A stretch of 7,661 bases of DNA from contig JASHRR010000854.1 of the NCBI GenBank assembly GCA_030037185.1, positions 1-7,661 on the forward strand, in the 5' to 3' direction. The notes below the pieces were generated by a model. It searched no databases and had not been told where the DNA came from. It saw only the letters and a list, made by a program, of their open reading frames with translations. A program made the translations under genes and the position numbers. This stretch comes from Xanthobacteraceae bacterium. Lineage in GTDB: Bacteria; Pseudomonadota; Alphaproteobacteria; Rhizobiales; Xanthobacteraceae. Below are positions 1 through 4,714 of the stretch, one piece after another; position 1 is the stretch's first letter; the number at the start of each line of letters is the position of its first letter.

Positions 1-615
1 GATCGCTTCGATGCCTGGCTGATGACCGACGATGCCCATGGCATCGGCGTCATCGGCAACGGCCGCGGCTCGACCTTCGCGGCGGCACCGGACGGCCACG
101 TGCCTGAGGTGCCGCTGCAGATGGGAACGTTGTCGAAGGCGCTCGGCGCCTATGGCGGCTATCTCTGCGCCTCGGCGACGGTGATCGCGCTGATCCAGAA
201 CCGCGCGCGCAGCTTCGTCTATGAGACCGGGCTGCCGCCCGCGATGGTGGCGGCGGCGCTCGCCGCCCTCGACCTCATCGAGCGGGATCCGACCTATGCG
301 GCGCTGCCGCTCGCCAAGGCCAAATCGTTCACCCGCCGCGCCGGCTTGCCGGAGGCGGCGAGCCCGATCGTTCCGCTGATCGTCGGGGACGCCGCGGCGG
401 CGCTTGCCGCATCGCGTCTGCTCGAGGCCGAGGGCTTCCTGGTCATCGCCATCCGGCCGCCGACCGTGCCGGCTGGCACGGCGCGGCTTCGCTTCGCCTT
501 CACGGCCCAGCACCAGGACGAGGAGATCGAGCGGCTCGCCGGCATCGTACGCGACCGCATCCTCCCGTGCGAACCGCGCGGGAGGGCCGATCGCGCCGTC
601 GGTCGCGCGCGATGA
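1..615 (+). CDS. bioF: 8-amino-7-oxononanoate synthase, C-terminal part (5' end outside window)
   Basis: BioF is a PLP enzyme that joins pimeloyl thioester and L-alanine to give 8-amino-7-oxononanoate, the first step of biotin ring assembly, in the cytoplasm. The reading frame is open from base 1 and gives 204 codons before TGA; the family is about 385 residues, so roughly the N-terminal half is missing. Visible signatures in fragment numbering: DDAHG at 10-14 (the Asp and His that hold the PLP ring), GRGS at 21-24, and GTLSKALGAYGG at 42-53, where K46 is the PLP-binding lysine and T43 the conserved threonine before it. Near the C-terminus AIRPPTVPAGTARLRF is the usual end motif of the family. 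The 3' end overlaps bioD by 4 bases, so the two are probably translationally coupled. The first ATG in the fragment (22) is internal, not the real start. Other alpha-oxoamine synthases are possible but the bioD neighbour settles it. Confidence 0.95.
   Translation, partial: DRFDAWLMTDDAHGIGVIGNGRGSTFAAAPDGHVPEVPLQMGTLSKALGAYGGYLCASATVIALIQNRARSFVYETGLPPAMVAAALAALDLIERDPTYAALPLAKAKSFTRRAGLPEAASPIVPLIVGDAAAALAASRLLEAEGFLVIAIRPPTVPAGTARLRFAFTAQHQDEEIERLAGIVRDRILPCEPRGRADRAVGRAR
561..585 (+). other. Strong hairpin at end of bioF, ahead of bioD
   Basis: CCTCCCGTGCG (561-571) pairs with CGCGCGGGAGG (575-585) around an AAC triloop: 11 pairs, one of them a T-G wobble, nearly all others G-C. The right arm contains GGAGG (581-585), the only good Shine-Dalgarno-like string near bioD, but it sits 26 bases before the bioD ATG. 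The structure lies inside the bioF reading frame. No T-run follows, so it is not a standard terminator. A role in bioD translation or mRNA stability is inference; it may simply be tolerated GC-rich coding sequence. Confidence 0.5.
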
Positions 616-1304
616 CGGCGATCTTCATTACCGCGACCGGCACCGACGTCGGTAAGACCTTGGTGACTTGCGGACTGATCCGCTATTTTCGCCGCGAGGG
701 CAGCGCGGTCACGGCCATCAAACCGGTGGTGAGCGGATTTGATCAGGCCGCATTGCCGGGGAGCGACCCGGCGGCACTTCTCGCAGCGCTCGGATCGGCG
801 GTGACGATTGCGGAACTGGAGCGCATCTCGCCCTGGCGCTTTGCGGCGCCGCTATCGCCCGATATGGCGGCCGCGCGTGAAGGCCGCGTCATCGAGTTTG
901 CCGCGTTGGCCGATTTCTGCCGCAAGGCGGTTGCAGCGCACCGCGGTCACCTGTTGATCGAGGGCATCGGCGGCATCATGGTCCCGCTCGACGCCCGCCG
1001 TACCGTGCTCGACCTGATGGTCGAGCTCAAGCTCCCGCTGCTGCTCGTGGCCGGAAGCTATGTGGGTACCATCAGCCATACCTTGACGGCCCTTCAGGTG
1101 CTCACCTGCCGTGGCCTCGATGTCGTGGCCGTGGCGGTGAGCGAGAGCGAGCGGAGCGCCGCTTCGCTCGAGGATACCGTGGCTGCGCTTGCGCGGTTTT
1201 CAGAGTCAGTCGACGTCATCGGCATTCCACGGCTCGCCGACACTGCGGCGAGCCATCCCGCCTTCGCGCGCATCGCAAGGGTGATCGCCGACCTCAAACA
1301 GTGA
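612..1304 (+). CDS. bioD: ATP-dependent dethiobiotin synthetase
   Basis: BioD closes the ureido ring of dethiobiotin from 7,8-diaminopelargonic acid, CO2 and ATP, the penultimate step of biotin synthesis. The protein is 230 residues, close to E. coli BioD (225). The P-loop is TATGTDVGKT (7-16) with K15 and T16. K37 in AIKPVVSG (35-42), S41, D52 and E117 in IEGIGG fall where E. coli has K37, S41, D54 and E115, so the catalytic set looks complete. Differences from E. coli are A8 for the first P-loop glycine and D12 for Glu12. The ATG at 612 overlaps the bioF stop as ATGA; the open frame extends up to 567, but the family N-terminus (TAIFITATGTD) begins at 612. There is no good ribosome binding site at normal spacing, so translation probably depends on ribosomes finishing bioF. 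No bioA follows; the next gene is convergent. Confidence 0.95.
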   Translation: MTAIFITATGTDVGKTLVTCGLIRYFRREGSAVTAIKPVVSGFDQAALPGSDPAALLAALGSAVTIAELERISPWRFAAPLSPDMAAAREGRVIEFAALADFCRKAVAAHRGHLLIEGIGGIMVPLDARRTVLDLMVELKLPLLLVAGSYVGTISHTLTALQVLTCRGLDVVAVAVSESERSAASLEDTVAALARFSESVDVIGIPRLADTAASHPAFARIARVIADLKQ

Positions 1305-1334
1305 CTTTCCGCGCCTCGTCTTGTCATCCAACAC

Positions 1335-1359
1335 CTGCGTCGGGCGTTGTCGCACGCAG
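1335..1359. terminator. Possible hairpin between convergent bioD and DUF488 gene
   Basis: CTGCGT (1335-1340) and GCG (1344-1346) pair with CGC (1351-1353) and ACGCAG (1354-1359) around a TTGT loop, with a 3-base bulge at 1341-1343. It lies in the 128 bp between the converging stop codons, where a terminator would be expected. There is no T-run on either strand, so it is at best a weak or Rho-assisted terminator. I see no other candidate in this gap. Confidence 0.25.
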
Positions 1360-1432
1360 CCATCTGCAGCAACAGCCGGTGAGCCGAGCGCAATATCGTA
1401 TTTGAAAAAGATCGCCGTCGCGGACCACAAGA

Positions 1433-1810
1433 TTACGCGTGATCGAGGAGCAGGTCCTTCAGGGCGACGGCGTTGTTACGCGCCTGATCGTGCGCGGCAA
1501 ACACCAGCGTGATGCGGCCGTGTCGCGCAAGGGCACGCAGCCGGTCGAATTCGGGCGCATGCTGCCGGCTCTCCGTTTGGTAGCGGCGCCGGAACTCCTG
1601 CCAGCGGGAAGGATCATGGCCGAACCATTTTCGCAGATTGCTGCTGGGCGCAATCTCCTTCATCCATTCATCGATCGCGGCATCGGCCTTCTTCACGCCG
1701 CGCGGCCATAGCCGGTCAATCAGGATTCGGGTACCGTCATCTGGCGCGGGCGCCTCATAGGCTCTCTTGAGCCTAATGTGGTCCGCCGAGATCGCCTTAT
1801 TCATCGACAT
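1433..1810 (-). CDS. DUF488 family protein (YeaO-like)
   Basis: A 125-residue protein matching the DUF488/YeaO family over almost its full length. Recognisable blocks are RLKRAYEAPAPDDGTRILID (13-32), the family hallmark DRLWPRGVKK (32-41), a DEWMKEIAPS block (47-56) resembling E. coli YeaO DEWDKEITPS, LRKWFGHDP (59-67) and a C-terminal LVFAAHDQARNNAVAL block. E. coli YeaO is about 115 residues, so this one is complete. Biochemical function is unknown for the family; these are small soluble cytoplasmic proteins. It converges on bioD and stands alone, with over 400 bp of non-coding sequence upstream. Two starts are close together: ATG at 1810 (given here) and ATG at 1804. The second has a weak GGGG at better spacing and may be the true one, which would shorten the protein by two residues. 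Confidence 0.88.
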   Translation of the reverse strand: MSMNKAISADHIRLKRAYEAPAPDDGTRILIDRLWPRGVKKADAAIDEWMKEIAPSSNLRKWFGHDPSRWQEFRRRYQTESRQHAPEFDRLRALARHGRITLVFAAHDQARNNAVALKDLLLDHA

Positions 1811-1840
1811 GGCCCCGGAAATTCATCGCCAACATGATCC

Positions 1841-1854
1841 TTGCGCCAACGCAA
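1841..1854. repeat. Short inverted repeat upstream of DUF488 gene
   Basis: TTGCG-CCAA-CGCAA, a perfect 5-bp inverted repeat with a 4-base centre. It lies about 30-45 bp upstream of the DUF488 gene start, in the likely leader or promoter zone. It could be an operator half-site pair or a chance event; nothing in the sequence decides. Confidence 0.3.
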
Positions 1855-1870
1855 ACACGCTTTATCGCGA

Positions 1871-1902
1871 CTGCCTGAAAGCCAACGGGCGCGCTCAGGC
1901 AG
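1871..1902. repeat. 8-bp perfect inverted repeat upstream of DUF488 gene
   Basis: CTGCCTGA (1871-1878) and TCAGGCAG (1895-1902) are exact reverse complements with a 16-base spacer, 61-92 bp upstream of the DUF488 start. Position fits an operator or an upstream activator site. No T-run follows on either strand, which argues against a terminator. Confidence 0.35.
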
Positions 1903-1979
1903 GGTTGCGGCGGGAGGACATCAAATTTCGTTCAGGATCCGCCCGTGAGCGAACTGTCACGACAAAAACCAGCGCGGGT

Positions 1980-2005
1980 GGCCGGCGCCTACCGTCCCGC
2001 CGGCC
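1980..2005. repeat. GC-rich 8-bp hairpin in the intergenic gap
   Basis: GGCCGGCG (1980-1987) pairs exactly with CGCCGGCC (1998-2005) over a 10-base loop. On the - strand, a run of five T (in GGTTTTTG) comes about ten bases after the stem, too far for a textbook intrinsic terminator of the TetR transcript. It could be a transcript-end structure for the TetR gene, about 245 bp past its stop, or just GC-rich sequence. Confidence 0.3.
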
Positions 2006-2248
2006 GAACGCTTTAGCCGATGCGCCCGATGTGATTGCCAGTTTCGATCGATCCGCCGTCAACGCCCGGGCTCGCCCGGCCGCGAATTTGTCAGCACCGG
2101 CAGGCGGCCATTGACGCTCGCGACGCGCGGCAATAGCGCGTTCTGGTCATGTCGGAACTGCCATATCGTCTGCAAAGCCCGTTTTCCTCACCTCGTGGGC
2201 AGCCACTTTTTTAGGTTGAGGGGTGCACCCGGGCGCGCCGCCAGAGCG

Positions 2249-2902
2249 CTACTTGCGCGCTTCACCTGCGCGGTAGCCCGCCAGGAAAAGGTCAACGCTT
2301 GCCTCGACGTAGTCGGCAGGATTCTTTGATGCCTTCTTCAGGCCGAGCACGCGGGTCAGGTGCAACTCGCCTCGGATGAGGCTGATGAATTGGATTGCGG
2401 CGACGCGCGGATCACCGATTTTCAAAAGCCCGCGTTCGGCCGCCTGATGCAGGAGGTTGGCGATGCGGTCGATCATGATCGTCGGTCCGCTATCATAAAA
2501 CACCCGCCCGAGTTCCGGAAAGCGCGGCACCTCGGCGACGACGATGCGATACATCGTCAGGCCGTAGCCGGTGCACAATAGATTGTTGAAATCATGGGCG
2601 ACCTGCAGCAACGCACCGCGAATGTCCGGCTCATCAAGCGCGCGCCGGCCGATCTGATCGGACAAGTGGCGGCATTCGCTGACGATGAGAGCGGCGAACA
2701 GCGCATCCTTGCCGGCGAAATGCGAATAGAGCGTCGCTTTCGACACCCCGGCATGCCGCGCAATCGCATCCATGCTCGTCTCGCCGTAGCCGAGCTTTAA
2801 GAACAGCGAACGCGCGGCTGCGAGAATGCGCTGCACCCGCGCATTACCGGCGTCGCGGGCGCCCGCATGTTGAGCACGCGTCAGCTGGGCGTGTGTGACC
2901 AT
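2249..2902 (-). CDS. TetR/AcrR-family transcriptional regulator, likely repressor of the adjacent RND operon
   Basis: A 217-residue regulator. The N-terminal TetR DNA-binding domain spans about residues 20-70: the helix ARVQRILAAARSLFLKLGYG (21-40), then TSMDAIARHAGVSKATLYSHF (42-62), a textbook TetR helix-turn-helix with recognition helix near 53-62, followed by GKDALFAAL. The C-terminal ligand domain, with EVPRFPELGRVFYDSGP, the AERGLLKIGDPRVAAIQF block and HLTRVLGL, resembles the AefR-type C-terminal domain often found beside RND pumps. It is divergent from the efflux operon, with 121 bp between start codons, so it most likely represses that operon and perhaps itself, being released by a pump substrate; that is inference from layout. 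The ATG at 2902 is kept because it is the first in frame; the ribosome binding site is weak (GGGA about 13 bases upstream). The ligand cannot be told from sequence. Confidence 0.9.
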   Translation of the reverse strand: MVTHAQLTRAQHAGARDAGNARVQRILAAARSLFLKLGYGETSMDAIARHAGVSKATLYSHFAGKDALFAALIVSECRHLSDQIGRRALDEPDIRGALLQVAHDFNNLLCTGYGLTMYRIVVAEVPRFPELGRVFYDSGPTIMIDRIANLLHQAAERGLLKIGDPRVAAIQFISLIRGELHLTRVLGLKKASKNPADYVEASVDLFLAGYRAGEARK

Positions 2903-2919
2903 TTTCTAAAGCGAATCCC

Positions 2920-2929
2920 AACCCGGGTT
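2920..2929. repeat. Perfect palindrome AACCCGGGTT upstream of tetR-type gene
   Basis: A 10-bp perfect palindrome 18-27 bases before the TetR-family start codon, in its probable 5' leader. It could be an autoregulatory site. Ten bases are short enough to arise by chance, and flanking bases do not extend the symmetry. Confidence 0.3.
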
Positions 2930-2940
2930 CTTTTGCCACG

Positions 2941-2961
2941 CTGTTGCCGCGATTGCAACAG
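2941..2961. promoter_or_regulatory. 7-bp inverted repeat overlapping the -35 of the efflux operon
   Basis: CTGTTGC (2941-2947) and GCAACAG (2955-2961) are exact reverse complements with a 7-base spacer, giving a centre-to-centre distance of 14 bp. The right arm covers most of the proposed -35 box TTGCAA (2953-2958). A protein bound here could block RNA polymerase at either divergent promoter, so it is a second operator candidate besides 2964-2977. Confidence 0.4.
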
Positions 2962-2980
2962 AAAAACTGTACGGTTTAGT
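2953..2980 (+). promoter_or_regulatory. Candidate sigma70 promoter of the efflux operon
   Basis: TTGCAA (2953-2958) and TTTAGT (2975-2980) are each four of six matches to the -35 and -10 consensus, 16 bases apart. Transcription would start near 2987 and leave a leader of about 37 bases before the ATG at 3024. The spacer is filled by the palindrome at 2964-2977, the classic arrangement for a TetR-repressed promoter. The direct repeat TTTAGTTTAG (2975-2984) offers an alternative -10 four bases later. Confidence 0.4.
2964..2977. promoter_or_regulatory. Candidate TetR operator, imperfect palindrome AAACTGTACGGTTT
   Basis: Twelve of fourteen bases are symmetric about GTAC (2969-2972); only positions 5 and 10 (T opposite G, a transition from a perfect site) break the symmetry. 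It sits between the -35 and -10 of the proposed efflux promoter and about 60 bp from the start of the divergent TetR-type gene. Size, symmetry and placement suit a TetR-family dimer; assignment to this particular regulator is inference. Confidence 0.5.
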
Positions 2981-3011
2981 TTAGTCGCGCCGATTCGTGT
3001 GGCGGCCAGGT

Positions 3012-3020
3012 AGGATGGGG
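3012..3020 (+). promoter_or_regulatory. Ribosome binding site deciding the start of the outer-membrane gene
   Basis: AGGATGGGG (3012-3020) lies just before the ATG at 3024, with AGGA ending 8 bases upstream. The alternative ATG at 3015 lies inside this string and the GTG at 2997 has no comparable site, so 3024 is preferred. Confidence 0.5.
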
Positions 3021-3023
3021 TTC

Positions 3024-4598
3024 ATGCGTCGAGGGGGATTTCGTCATCGTCTGCGATCTGCAGGCGGCGTTGCACCGCGCTCCGCAAGGGCGGGCTGCGT
3101 ATTTGCGGCGATTGTTGTCTCCGGCTGTGCGGTCGGTCCGGATTTCGAGCCCCTGCCGTCCCCGGCCATCCCGCGGTACACGGATTCGCAGTTGCCGGCG
3201 GCCACCGTCTCGTCCGCGACCAAGGGCGGCGAAGCGCAATACTTCTCCTCCGGCCGCGACCTCCCAGGCGAATGGTGGACGCTGTTCCATTCGCGACACC
3301 TCAATCGCCTGATCGAGCGCGCCATCGCCGATAATGCCAATCTCCAGGCGGCGCAATTGACGTTGCGGCAAGCGCAAGAAAACGCAGCCGCCCAGGCCGG
3401 CACGCTGTTGCCCCAGGTCAGTGCCAACCCCTCGGCGGTGCGCCAGCAAATCTCGCCCGCGGAATTCGGGCAGAGCGGGCCCCCGCTCCTCTTCAACCTG
3501 TTCAACGCCACGGTGAATGTTTCCTATACGCTCGACGTTTGGGGCGGGAAACGGCGTGCCCTGGAGGCCAGCCAGGCACAGGCCGACTATCAGCGGTTCC
3601 AAGTCGAGGCCACTTTCCTGACACTGACCGCAAACGTCATCACCACGGCGATCCAGGAAGCGTCGCTGCGCGGACAGATCAAAGCAACCCTGGACATCAT
3701 AAAGGGCCAGACCGAGCAGCTCGAAGTCTTGCGTGGGCAATTCGATCTCGGCGGCGTGCCCCGATCGGATGTGCTTGCCCAGGAGGCGGACCTCGCGGCG
3801 ACTCAGGCGACCTTGCCGCCCCTCGAGAAGCAGCTGGAGCAACAGCGCAGCCTGCTGGCGACCCTGACGGGGCGCTTTCCCAGCGAAGCCGATCGTGAGG
3901 CATTCACCATCGCCTCGCTGGCGCTGCCGCGCAGTTTGCCGGTGAGCCTGCCCTCCCGTTTGGTCGAGCAGCGCCCCGACGTTCGGGCCGCCGAAGAGCA
4001 GTTGCACCAGGCAAGCGCAAATGTGGGCGTGGCGACCGCCAATCTGTTGCCCCAGTTCAGCATCACCGGCGACTACGGCGCCACTGCGATCAAGTTTGGG
4101 AACCTGTTCTCTCCCGGCACCGCAGTCTGGAGCCTGGGCGGGAGCGTGACGCAGCCCCTCTTCGACGGTGCCACATTATTTCATCAGAAGGAGGCGGCCG
4201 TTGCCGCCTTCGAGGCCGCGAAGGCGCAATATCGCGATACCGTGCTCAACGCCGTCCGCAATGTCTCTGATTCGTTGCGAGCGATCGACAAAGACGCCGT
4301 CACGCTGCGGGCTCAGGACCGCGCCGCGCGAACAGCGAATGACAGCCTTGCTCTGGCGCGTGAGCAGTTCAGAGCTGGGGCCATTACTTACCTCACGCTC
4401 TTGAACGCTCAGCGCACGCAGCAGCAGGCATTGATCGGGCTCGTCCAGGCGCAAGCCGCGCGGTACGCCGATACGGCGGCGCTGTTTCAGGCGCTTGGCG
4501 GCGGCTGGTGGAATCGACGCGACGTGCCGCCCCCACACTCCTCTCCCCCGCAAGCGAGGGTGGGCCGGGCAGGGGCCGCGGCAGGAGGCCAAGGATGA
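3024..4598 (+). CDS. RND efflux system outer-membrane lipoprotein, NodT/OprM family
   Basis: The outer-membrane channel of a tripartite efflux pump: a trimer forming a beta-barrel plus a long periplasmic alpha-helical tunnel that docks on the adaptor. From ATG 3024 the product is 524 residues. It begins with an Arg-rich leader and a lipoprotein signal ending VSGC, with the lipidated Cys at residue 35, followed by AVGPDF, the family hallmark. Two OEP repeats follow. Signatures are NLQAAQLTLRQAQ, YTLDVWGGKRRALEASQAQA in the first half and LVEQRPDVRAAEEQL, ANLLPQFSITGDYG, WSLGGSVTQPLFDG in the second. The family normally ends at about the ALGGGWW string (ending at residue 496); residues 497-524 are a Pro/Gly/Ala-rich tail, mostly encoded by repeat-like DNA (4531 on). 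It is first in the operon, 116 bp ahead of the adaptor gene. The open frame extends to GTG 2997, but the ribosome binding site favours 3024. Confidence 0.92.
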   Translation: MRRGGFRHRLRSAGGVAPRSARAGCVFAAIVVSGCAVGPDFEPLPSPAIPRYTDSQLPAATVSSATKGGEAQYFSSGRDLPGEWWTLFHSRHLNRLIERAIADNANLQAAQLTLRQAQENAAAQAGTLLPQVSANPSAVRQQISPAEFGQSGPPLLFNLFNATVNVSYTLDVWGGKRRALEASQAQADYQRFQVEATFLTLTANVITTAIQEASLRGQIKATLDIIKGQTEQLEVLRGQFDLGGVPRSDVLAQEADLAATQATLPPLEKQLEQQRSLLATLTGRFPSEADREAFTIASLALPRSLPVSLPSRLVEQRPDVRAAEEQLHQASANVGVATANLLPQFSITGDYGATAIKFGNLFSPGTAVWSLGGSVTQPLFDGATLFHQKEAAVAAFEAAKAQYRDTVLNAVRNVSDSLRAIDKDAVTLRAQDRAARTANDSLALAREQFRAGAITYLTLLNAQRTQQQALIGLVQAQAARYADTAALFQALGGGWWNRRDVPPPHSSPPQARVGRAGAAAGGQG

Positions 4599-4665
4599 AG
4601 CCCCTTGCGGTCCAACCCTGCCCCGCATACCCGGGGCAGCGCTGGGAGGCAAAGGGCGGACGGTA
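4531..4665. repeat. Probable dispersed GC-rich intergenic repeat covering the end of the outer-membrane gene
   Basis: The stretch changes character from coding sequence: CCCCACACTCCTCTCCCCCG followed by CAAGCGAGGG is the kind of string I associate with intergenic repeats in Bradyrhizobium and Rhodopseudomonas. It continues past the stop codon into the spacer, where the hairpin at 4618-4639 lies. There is only one copy in this window, so its repeat nature is from memory and style, not shown here; edges are approximate. Confidence 0.45.
4618..4639 (+). other. Hairpin in spacer between outer-membrane and adaptor genes
   Basis: CTGCCCCG (4618-4625) pairs exactly with CGGGGCAG (4632-4639) over a 6-base loop. 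No T-run follows, so it should not terminate transcription by itself. It could act as an mRNA stabiliser or processing point that sets different levels for the first and later genes of the operon; that is inference. Confidence 0.4.
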
Positions 4666-4683
4666 GCTGGCATGACGGGTTGA

Positions 4684-4700
4684 GCGCCGCGGATCGGCGC
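4684..4700 (+). other. Hairpin next to the adaptor gene ribosome binding site
   Basis: GCGCCG (4684-4689) pairs with CGGCGC (4695-4700) over a 5-base loop. It ends three bases before GGAGA (4704-4708), the ribosome binding site for the ATG at 4715. It does not cover the site, so it may keep it single-stranded rather than hide it, or have no role. Confidence 0.35.
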
Positions 4701-4714
4701 AACGGAGAAGCGCA

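Larger units (their letters stand above)
1811..2248. other. 438-bp gap without a convincing gene
   Basis: This stretch lies upstream of the DUF488 gene and downstream of the TetR gene, both on the - strand. Open frames exist on the + strand (1767-2114 and 2111-2329) but they overlap the neighbouring genes antisense, lack a ribosome binding site and resemble no family I know. The gap holds several short inverted repeats (1841-1854, 1871-1902, 1980-2005, 2066-2079, 2123-2141), a run of six T (2207-2212) and two abutting palindromes, GGGTGCACCC (2221-2230) and GGCGCGCC (2232-2239), just past the TetR stop. It must carry the promoter of the DUF488 gene, but I could not pick a convincing -35/-10 pair. 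Confidence 0.55.

Noticed and set aside
567..611. Upstream extension of bioD to base 567
   Set aside because: The added residues are Arg-rich and outside family homology, and the ATG at 612 overlaps the bioF stop in the usual coupled arrangement.
2207..2212. Run of six T on the + strand as an intrinsic terminator
   Set aside because: No stable stem directly precedes it, and no + strand gene ends nearby.
2111..2329. 72-residue + strand frame at the end of the TetR-type gene, and the 115-residue frame at 1767-2114
   Set aside because: Both overlap - strand genes antisense, lack a ribosome binding site and show no recognisable motif; a cysteine pair in the first is not enough to call a zinc site.
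2976..4007. 343-residue open frame on the - strand over the outer-membrane gene
   Set aside because: Antisense shadow of a well-supported gene; composition is low-complexity Gly/Arg/Gln and its ends cross the efflux promoter.
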